From positions 29,834,637-29,898,636 of the forward strand of contig CM066994.1 of NCBI GenBank assembly GCA_033977485.1: a DNA stretch of 64,000 nucleotides, read 5' to 3'. The translations under genes were made by a program, and so were the position numbers. Source of the stretch: Hydrangea macrophylla. Lineage: Eukaryota; Streptophyta; Magnoliopsida; Cornales; Hydrangeaceae. The notes below the pieces were generated by a model, which made no database searches, was not told the origin of the DNA, and saw only the letters and a program-made list of their open reading frames with translations. Shown piece after piece: positions 35,875 through 47,150 of the stretch (position 1 is its first letter; every line of letters starts with the position of its first letter).

Positions 35875-36492
35875 ATGGATCCAGCTCATCCGCTTTATGT
35901 ACCAGATGGTTTCGGGGGACATTTTGTGACACCGGAGGCTGTGGTCCCGGCTTTCCTTGACTTATATATTGCGGCCATCGAGCAGTTGGCCACAGCGACT
36001 GTAGTTTCTGACCTATGGCACCAGGTCCATGTGGTAGGCCTAGTTGACCTAACCCGCATCCGCCGAGAGCTTCGTTACTTCGCTGAGGCTCAGCGCCTGG
36101 TCTTGGTTGAGGTGTTGAGATTGGTGGATAGCGACGCCTTCTATCTCTCCCTCGAGATTCAGGTGGTGCACGCCCACCTCGCTCAGCTGGAGATGCCTCC
36201 GCCGGTGATTCCCATTGCCGAGGACGACGATGACGAGGCTGTTCATTTTATTCCAGTGGGTGGAGAGGATATAGAGGATGGCTTAGGTCTAGGCGACTTA
36301 GCCGCTGACCTAGAGGCAGAGCTAGCACTTGAGCTGGCATTGCCTGAGGAGATGGTGGCTGAGGCAGATGCTCCTGTACCTGCTTCACCTTCGACCTCGC
36401 AGAGCCATGACGGGGTTAGTCCGTTCTCCGTGCAGCGATTTCGACCGATCGACTCGCTGGATCTCCTGATGGCTACTTATGGAGATGATTGA
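35875..36492 (+). CDS. ORF0 of element A, unknown acidic protein
   Basis: A 205-codon ORF lies between the primer site and gag. The ATG has G at -3 and G at +4, a good plant start context, and is the first long ORF after the LTR. The N-terminal half looks helical and mixed-charge (VDLTRIRRELRYFAEAQRLV). The second half is strongly acidic and Leu/Ala-rich (AEDDDDEAVHFIP, LAADLEAELALELALPEE), then Ser/Pro-rich to a C-terminal YGDD. I recognise no domain, signal peptide or membrane segment. Extra ORFs before gag are known in Ogre elements, but I do not know one for Tekay-type elements. A gap of 293 nt separates it from gag, so gag would need reinitiation, splicing or an alternative start. Its intactness in a young copy is compatible with function but could also reflect youth alone. 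Confidence 0.6.
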   Translation: MDPAHPLYVPDGFGGHFVTPEAVVPAFLDLYIAAIEQLATATVVSDLWHQVHVVGLVDLTRIRRELRYFAEAQRLVLVEVLRLVDSDAFYLSLEIQVVHAHLAQLEMPPPVIPIAEDDDDEAVHFIPVGGEDIEDGLGLGDLAADLEAELALELALPEEMVAEADAPVPASPSTSQSHDGVSPFSVQRFRPIDSLDLLMATYGDD

Positions 36493-36785
36493 CTTACTAG
36501 ATATAACTTTGTACATATTAACTGCTTTTGACTATTAGCTCTATCTCTTTTTGCAACTGTATTTACATGCATTAGAGTGTAGGGCAATGACCCCATTTTT
36601 GTAGCATTAACTCTTGCATGCGTCCTAACCCCTAGGGTAGGCATTGATCTGATCATACACGCTTTTTGTATCAACTTGATCGAGAAGTTATATATAAAAT
36701 ATACCCTTTTGAAAATGTTGTCATTTATATTGCTTTATACTTCTGTTGCATGCTTGTTTCTCATTTTATCACTATCATGCATAGA

Positions 36786-39700
36786 ATGGCTGGAGGAGTC
36801 AGGAAAAACAGGAACCTGATCGAGGGAGCACCCGAAGCTGCTGATCCTACCGGGATGTTTGAAGCGTTTATCAGAAGGTTAGAAAGGATCGGTAATACAA
36901 ACGACAATCGGAGAGACCGTCAAACGGGAGACAAGTTGCTAGAAAGATTCCGTGCTCTAAGGCCCGAACAATTTGCGGGTACCGCGGAACCCTGGAAGGC
37001 GGAACAGTGGTTGAGACAGATGGACCGGATGTTTGAAGCTGTCCAATGTAACGAGATAGACAAGAGGAGATTGGCTACGTTCCAGTTGACCGATGCTGCC
37101 GCAGATTGGTGGGATTCGGTTATAGCCACTATCGGGAATGCGGCTGCTACCGGAATGACGTGGACGGCATTCAAGGGAAGATTTTTGGAGAAGTATTTCC
37201 CGGCTACGGAGAGGCACAGAAGAGAGAAGGAATTTATGGAGTTGACTCAGGGGACCAAGTCGGTGCAGGAGTACACCACACAGTTTGAAAGACTGTCTCG
37301 ATTCGCTCCACACCTGGTTGATACTGAGGAAAAGAAGATCCGCAAGTATAATCAAGGCCTGACACCGCAGATTCGCCGCTTGACTCTCGGCCACTTGGAT
37401 AAAATGTTTGAAGGACTTGTTGGTTTGGCGACCGATCTGGAAGAGGATGCTCGAGTAAGCCGAAAACAATTTGAATTCCGACCGCCTCAAAGGGGTAATT
37501 TTGGGAATAGACCACCAATGAACCGTACCCAAGGGCAGAAGAGGAATTTCGACGGGAGCAGGAAGACCCAGGCTATTACCTATCCGACTCAACCTCGAGT
37601 AGGAGAAGGAAGTAGTAGTGGAAAGTGCTTCAACTGTGGTAACCCTGGACATGTGGCTCGTGATTGCAAGGCACCAAGGCGTGCTACTCACCAAGGGATA
37701 GTCTGCTTCAACTGTGGTGAACCAGGCCACATCAGCAGGTTCTGTACCGCTCCTAAGCAGGTGACTTATGGTCAACAGGGACAGACTCGCGTGAATGCTG
37801 TTATCCCAGATACCGCTGGATATGATGGAACTGCGTACGAAGAAGGGAATTATGAAGAAGCTCAACCTGATCAGCAAGCAGTAGAAGGTACATTAACTCT
37901 GTTTAACTCCCATGTTAAAGTGTTATTTGATACGGGTGCTGCTCTTTCGTTCATATCTGTTAATACAATTCAGAGATTGGGTATTTTACCTCATCGCTTA
38001 GAGAAAGCTTTGAAGGCTACTTCACCATTAGGAGCCTCAGTCAAGCTAGGGCATGTGTGCAAAGACTGTCCTCTACGGATAGGAGACCGTGATATCCCAT
38101 CTAGATTGATCGCCCTCTCGATGAAGGAGTTCGACATAATCCTAGGGATGGATTGGCTCACTCAGAATCAAGCGAAGTTGGATTGTGCGAGGAAGAGAAT
38201 CACATTCTCCGACAGCGAGAATCAATCATTCGATTTTCAATGTAACCCTTCGGGAGATATGTTCCTCACAAGATGTTTAGCCAACGTCGAAGTCGTCAGT
38301 ACAGAGGTGACAGCGTCATCTATACCTGTAGTCAAGGACTTCGAAGAAGTATTTCAAGACATTTCTGGTTTGCCGCCCGAAAGAAGTATAGAGTTCTGTA
38401 TTGAGCTTATACCGGGTACCGTACCGATCACCAAGGTTCCCTACAGAATGGCCCCCACAGAACTGTTGGAATTAAAGGAACAAGTTCAAGAGCTCGAGAA
38501 CCTAGGTTTTGTACGCCCAAGTACATCGCCTTGGGGAGCACCGGTGTTATTTGTAAAGAAGAAGGACGGGACACTCAGATTGTGTATCGATTACCGAGAA
38601 CTGAACCGCGTGACTATCAAGAACAAGTATCCCTTGCCTCGGATTGACGATTTGTTTGATCAACTACAAGGAGCTACGACATTTTCCAAAATAGACCTTA
38701 GGTCGGGATATCATCAGTTGAGGGTACGGAAGGAAGACATACCTAAGACTGCTTTCAGAACCCGATATGGTCATTATGAATTTCTTGTGATGCCGTTTGG
38801 AATGACGAATGCCCCGACAGTATTCATGGATTTGATGAACAGAGTGTTCAAGCCTTATTTAGATCAGTTTGTCATCGTCTTTATTGATGATATTTTGATC
38901 TATTCTAAGTCAGGAGAAGAACACGAGCAACATCTACGGATTGCGATGCAGACGCTCAAGGACCATCAGTTGTATGCCAAGTTCAGTAAGTGTGAGTTCT
39001 GGTTGCAAGAAGTGAAATTTCTGGGACACAAGGTGTCATCTCAAGGAATTTCAGTGGATTCATCCAAGACCGATGCTGTATCAAACTGGGTTAGACCGAG
39101 CAACCCTACAGAAGTTCGGAGCTTTCTTGGACTCGCAGGCTATTACAGGAGATTCGTTGAGGGATTCTCAAAAATAGCAGCACCTTTAACTGGGTTGACG
39201 AAGAAGAATTTGAAGTTTGAATGGACAGAGAAGCATGAGCGAGCCTTTCTAGAGTTGAAAGAGAGACTCACAACCGCGCCGGTACTAGCAATACCCAAGC
39301 CTGATGAGAAGTTCACTATCTTTAGTGACGCATCATACCAGGGATTAGGGTGTGTACTTATGCAAGATGGTAGAGTTATCGCTTATGGATCCAGACAGCT
39401 GAAGTCGAATGAGTTGAACTACCCCATTCATGATTTGGAATTGGCGGCAGTTGTATTCGCACTCAAGATTTGGAGACACTATCTCTACGGTGAGAAGTTT
39501 GATTTATTCTCCGATCACAAGAGTTTGAAGTATTTGTTCACACAGAAAGAGTTGAACATGAGGCAACGCAGATGGATGGAGTTGATCAAAGATTACGATT
39601 TCACGTTGGAATACCACCCTGGTAAAGCTAATGTGGTCGCTGACGCCTTGAGTCGACAGACTCGAGAAACGATTGCCTCCTTAATGGTTCGAGAATGGCG

Positions 39701-41222
39701 AGCATTGGAGACGTTGGCGGAATTCGATGTACAGAGCGCTGAGGAAACAGAAGGACAACTTTTTGGATGTCTTATCCTACAGCCTGCTCTTATCGACCGC
39801 ATTATTGGAGCTCAGAAAGAAGATGAAAAGTTGCAGACATGGTTTGTTAAGATGTCAGAAAAAGACCCGACAGAATGGAAGGTAGGAAGTGACGGAGGGT
39901 ATCGATGCAGAGACAGATTATGTGTACCAGATCGTGGGGATTTGAGAAACGATATTCTGGCAGAAGCACATAAGTCAAGATATACAGTTCACCCGGGAGG
40001 GACCAAGATGTACAAAGATTTGAAGAGAAATTTCTGGTGGGAAGGTATGAAGAAGGATGTGGCCGAATTTGTATCCAAGTGTTTGACGTGTCAGCAAGTC
40101 AAAGCTGAACACCAGAGACCGTCAGGACTGTTGCAACCATTACCTATTCCTGGATGGAAGTGGGAGCACATAACCATGGATTTTGTAGTGGGATTGCCTC
40201 GGTCTCAACAGAATCATGACGCCATCTGGGTAATTGTTGATCGATTGACTAAATCGGCGCACTTCATCGCTTATAGTATGACATACCCGGTAGAGAAAAT
40301 GAGCCGGATGTACATACAACAGGTTGTGCGACTTCATGGCGCACCAGTGTCAATTGTGTCAGACCGTGACGCCCGTTTTACCTCTGGATTTTGGGAAAGT
40401 CTGCAGGAAGCTATGGGAACTTCGCTCAAGATGAGCACTGCTTTTCACCCTCAGACAGATGGGCAGACTGAACGTGTTAATCAGATCATGGAAGATATGC
40501 TCAGGGCTTGTGTGATCGATTTCGAAGAATCTTGGGAGACACACTTGCCATTGGTAGAATTCGCCTATAACAACAGTTATCACACGAGTATCGGTATGGC
40601 TCCGTTCGAAGCACTGTACGGACGACCATGTCGTTCCCCTTTGTGTTGGGCTGAAGTTGGGGATACAGAATTGCTGGGACCAGATTTGGTAAGAGAAACT
40701 AATGAGAAGATTACTTTGGTCAAGGAGAGGATGAGAACCGCTCAGAGCCGGTATAAGAGCTATGCTGATCGACGGCGCAAGGATTTGGAGTTTAGTATTG
40801 GAGATCACGTACTACTTAAGGTTTCACCAACCCGAGGAGTGGTACGTTTTGGTCTCAAGAGAGGAAAGTTAGCTCCGCGTTTTATCGGACCGTTCGAGAT
40901 TTTGGAACGTGTCGGGAAAGTAGCTTATCGACTGGCGCTACCACCGAAGATGTCTGGGGTTCACAACGTGTTTCACGTGAGTATGTTGAGGAAATACATA
41001 CGAGACCCCTCACATGTGGTTAGTTATGACGACATTGAGACAAGTCATAACGTTTCTTACAAGGAAAGGCCCGTGAAAATTTTGGATCAGAGTATCAAGA
41101 GGCTGAGGAACAAAGAAATTCCATTGGTGAAGGTTCAGTGGAATCACCATGACGAGAATGAAGCCTCGTGGGAAGTTGAAGCTGATATGAGGAAGAAGTA
41201 CCCGGAGTTATTTCAGGACTAG
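36786..41222 (+). CDS. gag-pol polyprotein of element A (chromovirus)
   Basis: A single 1478-codon frame makes the structural and enzymatic proteins of the retrotransposon. The frame is open from 36666, but ATG 36786 (A at -3, G at +4) begins the conserved gag start [10 protein letters not shown]. In this numbering, the gag domain is about 60-230, followed by two CCHC knuckles at 281-294 ([14 protein letters not shown]) and 307-320. Protease DTGA is at 382-385. RT is about 550-740 with FIDD at 699-702. RNase H is about 844-955 ([10 protein letters not shown]). The integrase HHCC region is about 1060-1103, with catalytic D1132, D1193 and E1229 in the expected D-D-35-E spacing. A GPF-type module is near 1366-1386. 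The chromodomain-like tail, about 1425-1478, has W at 1452 and 1462. Gag and pol are fused without stop or frameshift. All key residues are present, and the stop is followed at once by the hairpin and PPT. Confidence 0.96.
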   Translation: MAGGVRKNRNLIEGAPEAADPTGMFEAFIRRLERIGNTNDNRRDRQTGDKLLERFRALRPEQFAGTAEPWKAEQWLRQMDRMFEAVQCNEIDKRRLATFQLTDAAADWWDSVIATIGNAAATGMTWTAFKGRFLEKYFPATERHRREKEFMELTQGTKSVQEYTTQFERLSRFAPHLVDTEEKKIRKYNQGLTPQIRRLTLGHLDKMFEGLVGLATDLEEDARVSRKQFEFRPPQRGNFGNRPPMNRTQGQKRNFDGSRKTQAITYPTQPRVGEGSSSGKCFNCGNPGHVARDCKAPRRATHQGIVCFNCGEPGHISRFCTAPKQVTYGQQGQTRVNAVIPDTAGYDGTAYEEGNYEEAQPDQQAVEGTLTLFNSHVKVLFDTGAALSFISVNTIQRLGILPHRLEKALKATSPLGASVKLGHVCKDCPLRIGDRDIPSRLIALSMKEFDIILGMDWLTQNQAKLDCARKRITFSDSENQSFDFQCNPSGDMFLTRCLANVEVVSTEVTASSIPVVKDFEEVFQDISGLPPERSIEFCIELIPGTVPITKVPYRMAPTELLELKEQVQELENLGFVRPSTSPWGAPVLFVKKKDGTLRLCIDYRELNRVTIKNKYPLPRIDDLFDQLQGATTFSKIDLRSGYHQLRVRKEDIPKTAFRTRYGHYEFLVMPFGMTNAPTVFMDLMNRVFKPYLDQFVIVFIDDILIYSKSGEEHEQHLRIAMQTLKDHQLYAKFSKCEFWLQEVKFLGHKVSSQGISVDSSKTDAVSNWVRPSNPTEVRSFLGLAGYYRRFVEGFSKIAAPLTGLTKKNLKFEWTEKHERAFLELKERLTTAPVLAIPKPDEKFTIFSDASYQGLGCVLMQDGRVIAYGSRQLKSNELNYPIHDLELAAVVFALKIWRHYLYGEKFDLFSDHKSLKYLFTQKELNMRQRRWMELIKDYDFTLEYHPGKANVVADALSRQTRETIASLMVREWRALETLAEFDVQSAEETEGQLFGCLILQPALIDRIIGAQKEDEKLQTWFVKMSEKDPTEWKVGSDGGYRCRDRLCVPDRGDLRNDILAEAHKSRYTVHPGGTKMYKDLKRNFWWEGMKKDVAEFVSKCLTCQQVKAEHQRPSGLLQPLPIPGWKWEHITMDFVVGLPRSQQNHDAIWVIVDRLTKSAHFIAYSMTYPVEKMSRMYIQQVVRLHGAPVSIVSDRDARFTSGFWESLQEAMGTSLKMSTAFHPQTDGQTERVNQIMEDMLRACVIDFEESWETHLPLVEFAYNNSYHTSIGMAPFEALYGRPCRSPLCWAEVGDTELLGPDLVRETNEKITLVKERMRTAQSRYKSYADRRRKDLEFSIGDHVLLKVSPTRGVVRFGLKRGKLAPRFIGPFEILERVGKVAYRLALPPKMSGVHNVFHVSMLRKYIRDPSHVVSYDDIETSHNVSYKERPVKILDQSIKRLRNKEIPLVKVQWNHHDENEASWEVEADMRKKYPELFQD

Positions 41223-41230
41223 TCAGTCTT

Positions 41231-41267
41231 GATTTCGGGGGCGAAATCCTGTTTAAGGGAGGAAGGG
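41231..41267 (+). promoter_or_regulatory. pre-PPT hairpin and polypurine tract of A
   Basis: GATTTCG-GGGG-CGAAATC (41231-41248) can form a 7-bp stem with a 4-nt loop, eight bases after the gag-pol stop. The purine tract GGGAGGAAGGG (41257-41267) abuts the 3' LTR and would prime plus-strand synthesis. Confidence 0.85.
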
Positions 41268-44172
41268 TGTAATAACCTGCATTTTCATTTCATTTTCATA
41301 TTTAAATTGTAATTTCATTGTTATAATTATTTCATGCTAAATTGTCTGCTTTTATTTATTTATTTTTTTTATTATTTCAATTTGTGTGTGTAGAATTTAT
41401 TTCTTATGATATTTCATATTCAAAATTCTTTTGGGGTCAAATTGGAATTTTACAAAAGTTAGTAATACCTGTGTGGATTTCAAAATCTGTATTTCAACAC
41501 GGTGAAAGTAACTTCTTTTGACTCAATCAGTATTTTTATAAAACCAGTAAAACAATTCTTTAGTTAAAATGAATTTTCTGTATTTTTGTGGTGACCACCG
41601 CGCCCCGAAAATACCAGTTTGTGTCCAAAACTGTCCGCGCTGTGCTAAATTTCCCCAGATATTGGAAGTGACCGATTTGGACACTTACTTTATTTCCATT
41701 TATGGCAACTAATGATTGCCTTGCACTTGTTTGGGAATGTCTAGCTTATGTGTGTTATTTTTGTGCCAAAAGCTAGATTCCCAAACAACTCTAGCTTGAA
41801 CCCCTATGAACCTAATTGACCCCTACTCTAATTCACAGCAAATCCTATACGTATCTATATCTGTGATATTGTGGTCTTTAGCTTAATGAAGAGCTAAACT
41901 CATTTGTAGAGTGTTTGAGGCTTTACTTGGCCACCAAGATCAACAATTGGGTTTTCTATATAACCTTAATACACACACTTCAATCTGAATTCTTTTGGAG
42001 TTAACCAAACACACAGAGAGAAAAGAGAAAGCAGAGAGTTCTACAGATTTTATTTTAGAGAGAGAGGAGCTCAATCACCATAACTTGCAAAGCTTTGATT
42101 TGGATTTCTTATTTGCTTATTCTTTCTCAACAAACCCTTCATTCTTGAACTCAGTGAGTATTCTAAACTCACTCTAGAATGTAATTCATGCTTAGTTATC
42201 ATTTGTATGTGTGAATTTGTTAATCACCATTGTTGATTTTAACCATGGGAGCTTGAGCTTCAAAATCACTATTTTCAAAACTTAACCAAAACGAATTCTT
42301 AGAGATGATTTAGGAAGATTATAGTTCCTAGTAGCTACTGTCAAAGTTTTAGAACTCAATTCGTTCATACGAAAAAGTATATAAAGAAATTAAGTTTTGA
42401 CAACTTTTGGTTTTTCATAAAATTCAAGAGCTACGGGTTAATTCATGTAAAATTGATTTCAAATTCATAATCCTTGTTCAAAAACGAAGAAATCCATATA
42501 TAATAAGGTATGGTTGCTTTCAGTTTGCAAAATGGGTCATTTTGACCCCTTAAAACTGAAACAGAGGAAGTCTGGGGAAGAAGACGAAGCCTCAGTGAAA
42601 GGTCGCGCCACGATCGCGCGCGCGAGGATCGCGCGAGCGGCCCGCGCGAGCGACCCTCGCTCGAGCGGCCCGCGCGCGCGATTCTCCTGTACCTTGGCCG
42701 TTGGAAGAGTTTTTGTAAAGGAAAAATGAAAATCGGCCAAATCGCGCGAGCGGACCGCGCGAGCGAATTATCGCGCGAGCGATCCGCGCGCGCGAGGTTG
42801 GCTTCCCCAGGCAGATGGAAAAGTTTATAAAAGAAAAAGGAAATCGGCCAGATCGCGCGAGCGGCCCGCGCGAGCGACCTTTCGCGCGAGCGGCCCGCGC
42901 GCGCGATTTCTGGCAGTTTGTGGTTTTTGTTGTTTTGTGCTAAGGGACTGTTTGGATGAAATTCACATACTGTTAAGGTTCTGTTTGGGTAGTTTATTTA
43001 AAACAGAACCCCAATTATTCATGTTTGAACGAGTTGGACGTTGTGTTTTGACTTATCAATTCCCGTACTTGCGTTGTGCCTTTAATTCAGTAAAGTGCTT
43101 TATGTTTTAGAGTTTCATGACATTCATGTGGGTCAGTGGTACATGCATGTGGGTGACGGTCAGTGTGGAAAGAGTAATGGTTAGTGTGGAAAAGAGTATG
43201 AGTTGTGGTTGTGGTTGTGATTGTGGTTGTGGTTGTGATTGTGTTTGTGATTGAGATTGCGGTGGTGATTGTAGTTGAAAAAGAGGCGTGGGTATCTTTG
43301 AAATGCGACGGTGGCAAATATGGACACTCACTGGCACCCATGGTAGTGCTAAAGTGTGGCCTACGGACACTCCCTGATAACTCAAGTCTGGATACTGCGA
43401 GAGGGGTTGCCCCGGTATTTGCATGGCGGTTAGGGTATTCAAAGTGTGAGGCATTGGACACTCCCTGGCGCCCCGTCGCTAAAGTGTGGCTATCTTAGTG
43501 TTTCAAAGATACAGGAGTAAGATAGAGGGTTGTTGTGGGGTCTGTCGAGAGAAAAGAGTCAGTAAGATGAGTGGGGTGCATTATTTCATACACGAGCATG
43601 TGTTTTAATGAATGAACAACTTTTAATATATTCCTCGTGGTACTCTAGAATGAATTCTTTTTATGATCAAACTATTGATTTTGTAAATTGAAAATGGGAA
43701 AAGGTAAATGGGTATGTTTTACATTCAAAGTCATGTTTTTAATACTCACCAGCTTCTTGAAGCTGATGGCGTCGATGCGTCCTGGACATTCGTGTTCAGG
43801 CTTTTCAGGTTTTAATCAGGAAGAAACTTATGACTACGCTAACTGAGAATGACGGCTTTTGGAATGAGGAACCTGCTTAATTATTATGCTTTTAAGTTAT
43901 ATGTCTTAGTTATGAACTGTTTGTAATAAGGATGACTGTAATAGACTTTAAGATATTATTTTATTTTCAAGGCGGTCTGTGCCTTAGTTGACCCCGGTTT
44001 ATAAGATGTAATAAGATAGAAAAATTTTTGTAAGCCTTGATTGCTTTACTCTGATTATTATGTTTTATTGTTTGACGTTTGGGACGGAATCGATCCTTCA
44101 AACTGTCGCGACCTACGGGTCCATAAAGGAAATTAAACGCTTTCCTTATTTATGCTACGTCGGGGCGTGACA
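41268..44172 (+). repeat. 3' LTR of element A
   Basis: 2905 bp, the same length as the 5' LTR, with three differences noticed. It is followed by target copy GAAAA. Confidence 0.96.
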
Positions 44173-44177
44173 GAAAA

Positions 44178-45170
44178 GCCCACCAATTCTTGAAGCCTAA
44201 TTCTTTCAAGACCTCCAAAGTTGATGAACTACGCTTTGACCTGATTCCCACTTGGGGATACGTAGGCAACCTGCTCGGTTCGGTCATCACCCCATCATCT
44301 CATGCTATCTTTCTTTCAGGCCTTGGCCGAACTACTTTGGACCTGATTCCCGCTCGGGGATAAGTAGGCAAACCTCCCAAAGTTCTCGGTCTATAGCCAT
44401 CCCTAAACTACAAGCAGCACCCTTTTGGCGCCTTTGGTTTCCTTCTTTCAGACTAAGGGCAAACTTGCATTTGCCTGAAGCCACATATATATCGCCAAAC
44501 CAGGGGCAAACTTCCTTTGCTGAAAATCCCTTTTATCATAGAAGCAAGCCCCTAAGTCTCTTTCAAACTAGGGGCAAACTTTGTTTGCCAAAATCCCTCT
44601 ATGCCGGAGGCAAGTTCTCAAGTAATTGAGTTTGTTTTGAAAGGATTGAAATAGAGTGCCTTTCATTCTATAAGCTAAAGCACTAATTTGAAGCACATTC
44701 TAGATGGGCAAAGAATTCGGTAAATCGAAAAGAGGAAGTTTTCAAAGTTTAGATTTATCAGCAAAGCACTACCATTTGTAAGATGATGAATAAATGCAAG
44801 GTGAGATGATACATTATTCACAATAAAAGCACATTAAATCATGATAATATAGAGTTTGAGTCAGTCGTCTTGCGTAATTGCTTTGTCAAGTCTGTCCTCC
44901 TTTGATGAGTCAATAATGGTCTCAAATGTGTGGGTCTAAGATGATGAATAAAGATTTGAAAAGTCTTCATGAGCATCCTAAGAGCAATTCAAGCAGAGGC
45001 TTTGAACACCATCACAACGTAATGCTAAACTGGCAATATAAGAAGAGTCCAAAACTAGGGGCAAAGGTGATTTCCCTCTTTTGACAAGATCGAAGTGTTT
45101 CTTCCGAAGGTCCGCAAATGAAGAAAATCATTTCTATCAGCTCCGTCCGAGTTCTATAAGTCTCAAGACT
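44178..45170 (+). other. interior of F after A; repeated ATTCCC/GGGGAT motif
   Basis: No gene is recognised. Near 44226-44290 and 44325-44365 a motif recurs: gaactac...gacctGATTCCC-NNNN-GGGGATA-cGTAGGCA. A third, weaker copy is at about 49635-49675. I know similar motifs from the 3' regions of Ogre/Tat elements. Further on, GGGGCAAACTT and TTTGCC blocks repeat near 44440-44610. Confidence 0.65.
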
Positions 45171-47120
45171 CCCTAAATCTAAAAAAAAAAAAATCAAGTC
45201 CTTGAGTCTGAGGACTCCCCATTTTTGTAAAATAAAATTCTTTGAGCCCGAGAACTCCTTTTTTTTTTTGTAAAACCAATTCTTTGAGTCCGAGGACTCC
45301 CTATTCTTGTAAAAAAAAATAATAATAATAATAAAAAAAAAATTCTTTGAGTCCGAGGACTCCCTATTTTTGTAAAATCAATTCTTTGAGTTCAAGGATT
45401 CCCTATTTTCGTAAAACCAATTCTTTGAATTTGATTGAGTCCATGTGACTCTATTTATGTAAAGTGTGAGTTTGTTGGGTCTATATGACTCCGTTTGTGT
45501 AAAAGTAAAGTTTGTTGGGTCTGTATGACTCCGTTTGTGTAAAAAGTGAATTTGTTGAGTCCGTGTGACTTTGTTCGGATAAAGATACGAAATTTTGTGT
45601 CTGCATGACTCTGTCTTACTGAAATATGAAATTTTGAGTCTGCATGACTCTTTATATGAATTTTTGAGCCCACGTGACTCCGTTTGAATTTGTGAGTCTG
45701 CTTAACTCCGAATTTTGTTGGAATTGAATTCTTTGAGTCTAACCGACTCCGAACTTTCGAAAGTTTGGGTTAAAATGAATCTAACTATCGCCAGATTTTA
45801 ATAAATTGAGTCTGATTGACTCCCAATTTTGTGAAGCAGAAATTCTTTGAGTTTTATCAACTCCTAACTTTGTGAAACTAAAATTCTTTGAGTCTGATTG
45901 ACTCCAATTTTGTGAAACAGGAATTCTTTGAGTTTTATCAACTCCTAACTTTGTGAAACTAAAATTCTTTGAGTCTGATTGACTCCAATTTTGTGAAATA
46001 GGAATTCTTTGAGTCTGATTGACTTTTGAATTGGTGAAATAGAAATTATTTAAGTCTGATCGAATTCCAAATTTTAGAATATAGAACTGAAATGAGTTTG
46101 ATTGACTCTAGATTTTGAAAAGTTGAATTGCATTGAATCTGACTAACTTCTGATTTTAGAATTTGAATAAAACTGAGTCTGACCGACTCCGATGAACTGA
46201 ATTGAACTGATTGACTCCTAATTTCAGAAATTGAACTGAATTGAATTAAATTGAGTCTAATTTGACTCTCAATTTTGGGAATTGAAATTCTTTAAGTCTG
46301 ATCAACTCCCAATTTTAGATCAGAGTTTGATTAACTCTCGGTATTGTGAAATAGAGTCCGATTCGAGTCCAATTAACTCCTGTTCTAGAAATTTGAAATT
46401 ATTTTGAGTCTGTCTGACTTCGTTTTGGAAATTAGAAATTCTTTTGAGTCTGGTTGACTCGCAATCTTGTGAAATAGAAATTCTTTGAGTTCGATTGACT
46501 CCCAATTTTGTAAAAGAAAATTTGTGAAATAGAAATCCTTTAAAGTCCAATTTTGTGAATTTAAATTTCTTTGAGTCCGATTCACTCCTAGTTTTGTCCG
46601 ATTTTGTAAAATAGGAATTGAACCAAGTCTGATTGACATCTGATTTAGGATTTGAATTTGAACTGGATTTGAGTCAAATTGACTCCGGACTTGGTGAAAT
46701 TGAATTTGTTTGAGTCTGGCTGATTCCTGATTTCAGAAATGAATTAAGTCGAGTCTAGGCGACTCCTAATTTGAACTCAAATTGAGTCGAATCGACTCCG
46801 GACTTGGTGAAATTGAGTTTATTTGAGTTTGACTGACTCCTGATCAAAATTCTCAAAAAAATTTTATTAAGCTCGATTGACTACCAATTTTGGAAAATTG
46901 AATTGAGTCTAACTGATTCTCGATTTTAGAAATTGAAGTGGATTTGAGTCCATTGGACCCCCGACTTTAGATATTTGAAATAATTTAAGTCCATCGGACT
47001 CCAGATTTAGAAATTTGAAATAATTTGAGTCTGATGTACTAGACTCCGAATTTTTTTTAAAGTAAATGGAATGAAATTTGTTTGACTAAGAAGGGAATTT
47101 GTCGGGTCAAATGGACTCTC
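45171..47120 (+). repeat. tandem array 1 in F: GAGTC-N5-GACTC units
   Basis: About 2 kb of degenerate units, 35-60 bp each, built around TTCTTTGAGTCNNNNNGACTCC and AATTTTGTGAAA. Most units keep GAGTC and GACTC facing each other across about four to five bases. Divergence between units increases in the middle. No coding potential. Confidence 0.9.
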
Positions 47121-47150
47121 AATTTTAGAAAATCAAAATTACGTCTAAAA

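Larger units (their letters stand above)
32776..44172 (+). mobile_element. element A: intact Tekay/Del-type chromovirus
   Basis: The whole element is 11397 bp with 2905-bp LTRs at a fixed offset of 8492. The target duplication is GAAAA (32771-32775 and 44173-44177). It has an initiator-Met primer site, a 205-codon ORF, uninterrupted gag-pol, a hairpin, a PPT (41257-41267) and correct TG...CA ends. I noticed only three LTR differences, all transitions, near 34412, 34484 and 35593 in the 5' copy. Long LTRs and a C-terminal chromodomain-like segment point to the Tekay/Del lineage. Nothing visible prevents activity, so it is a candidate source element. Confidence 0.96.

Noticed and set aside
36666..36785. 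40-codon N-terminal extension of gag-pol beginning at 36666
   Set aside because: Hydrophobic, AT-rich text typical of untranslated leader; the ATG at 36786 has a better context and opens the conserved gag start.
36957..37877. 306-codon frame antisense to gag
   Set aside because: Shadow of the strongly coding plus strand; no similarity and no promoter.
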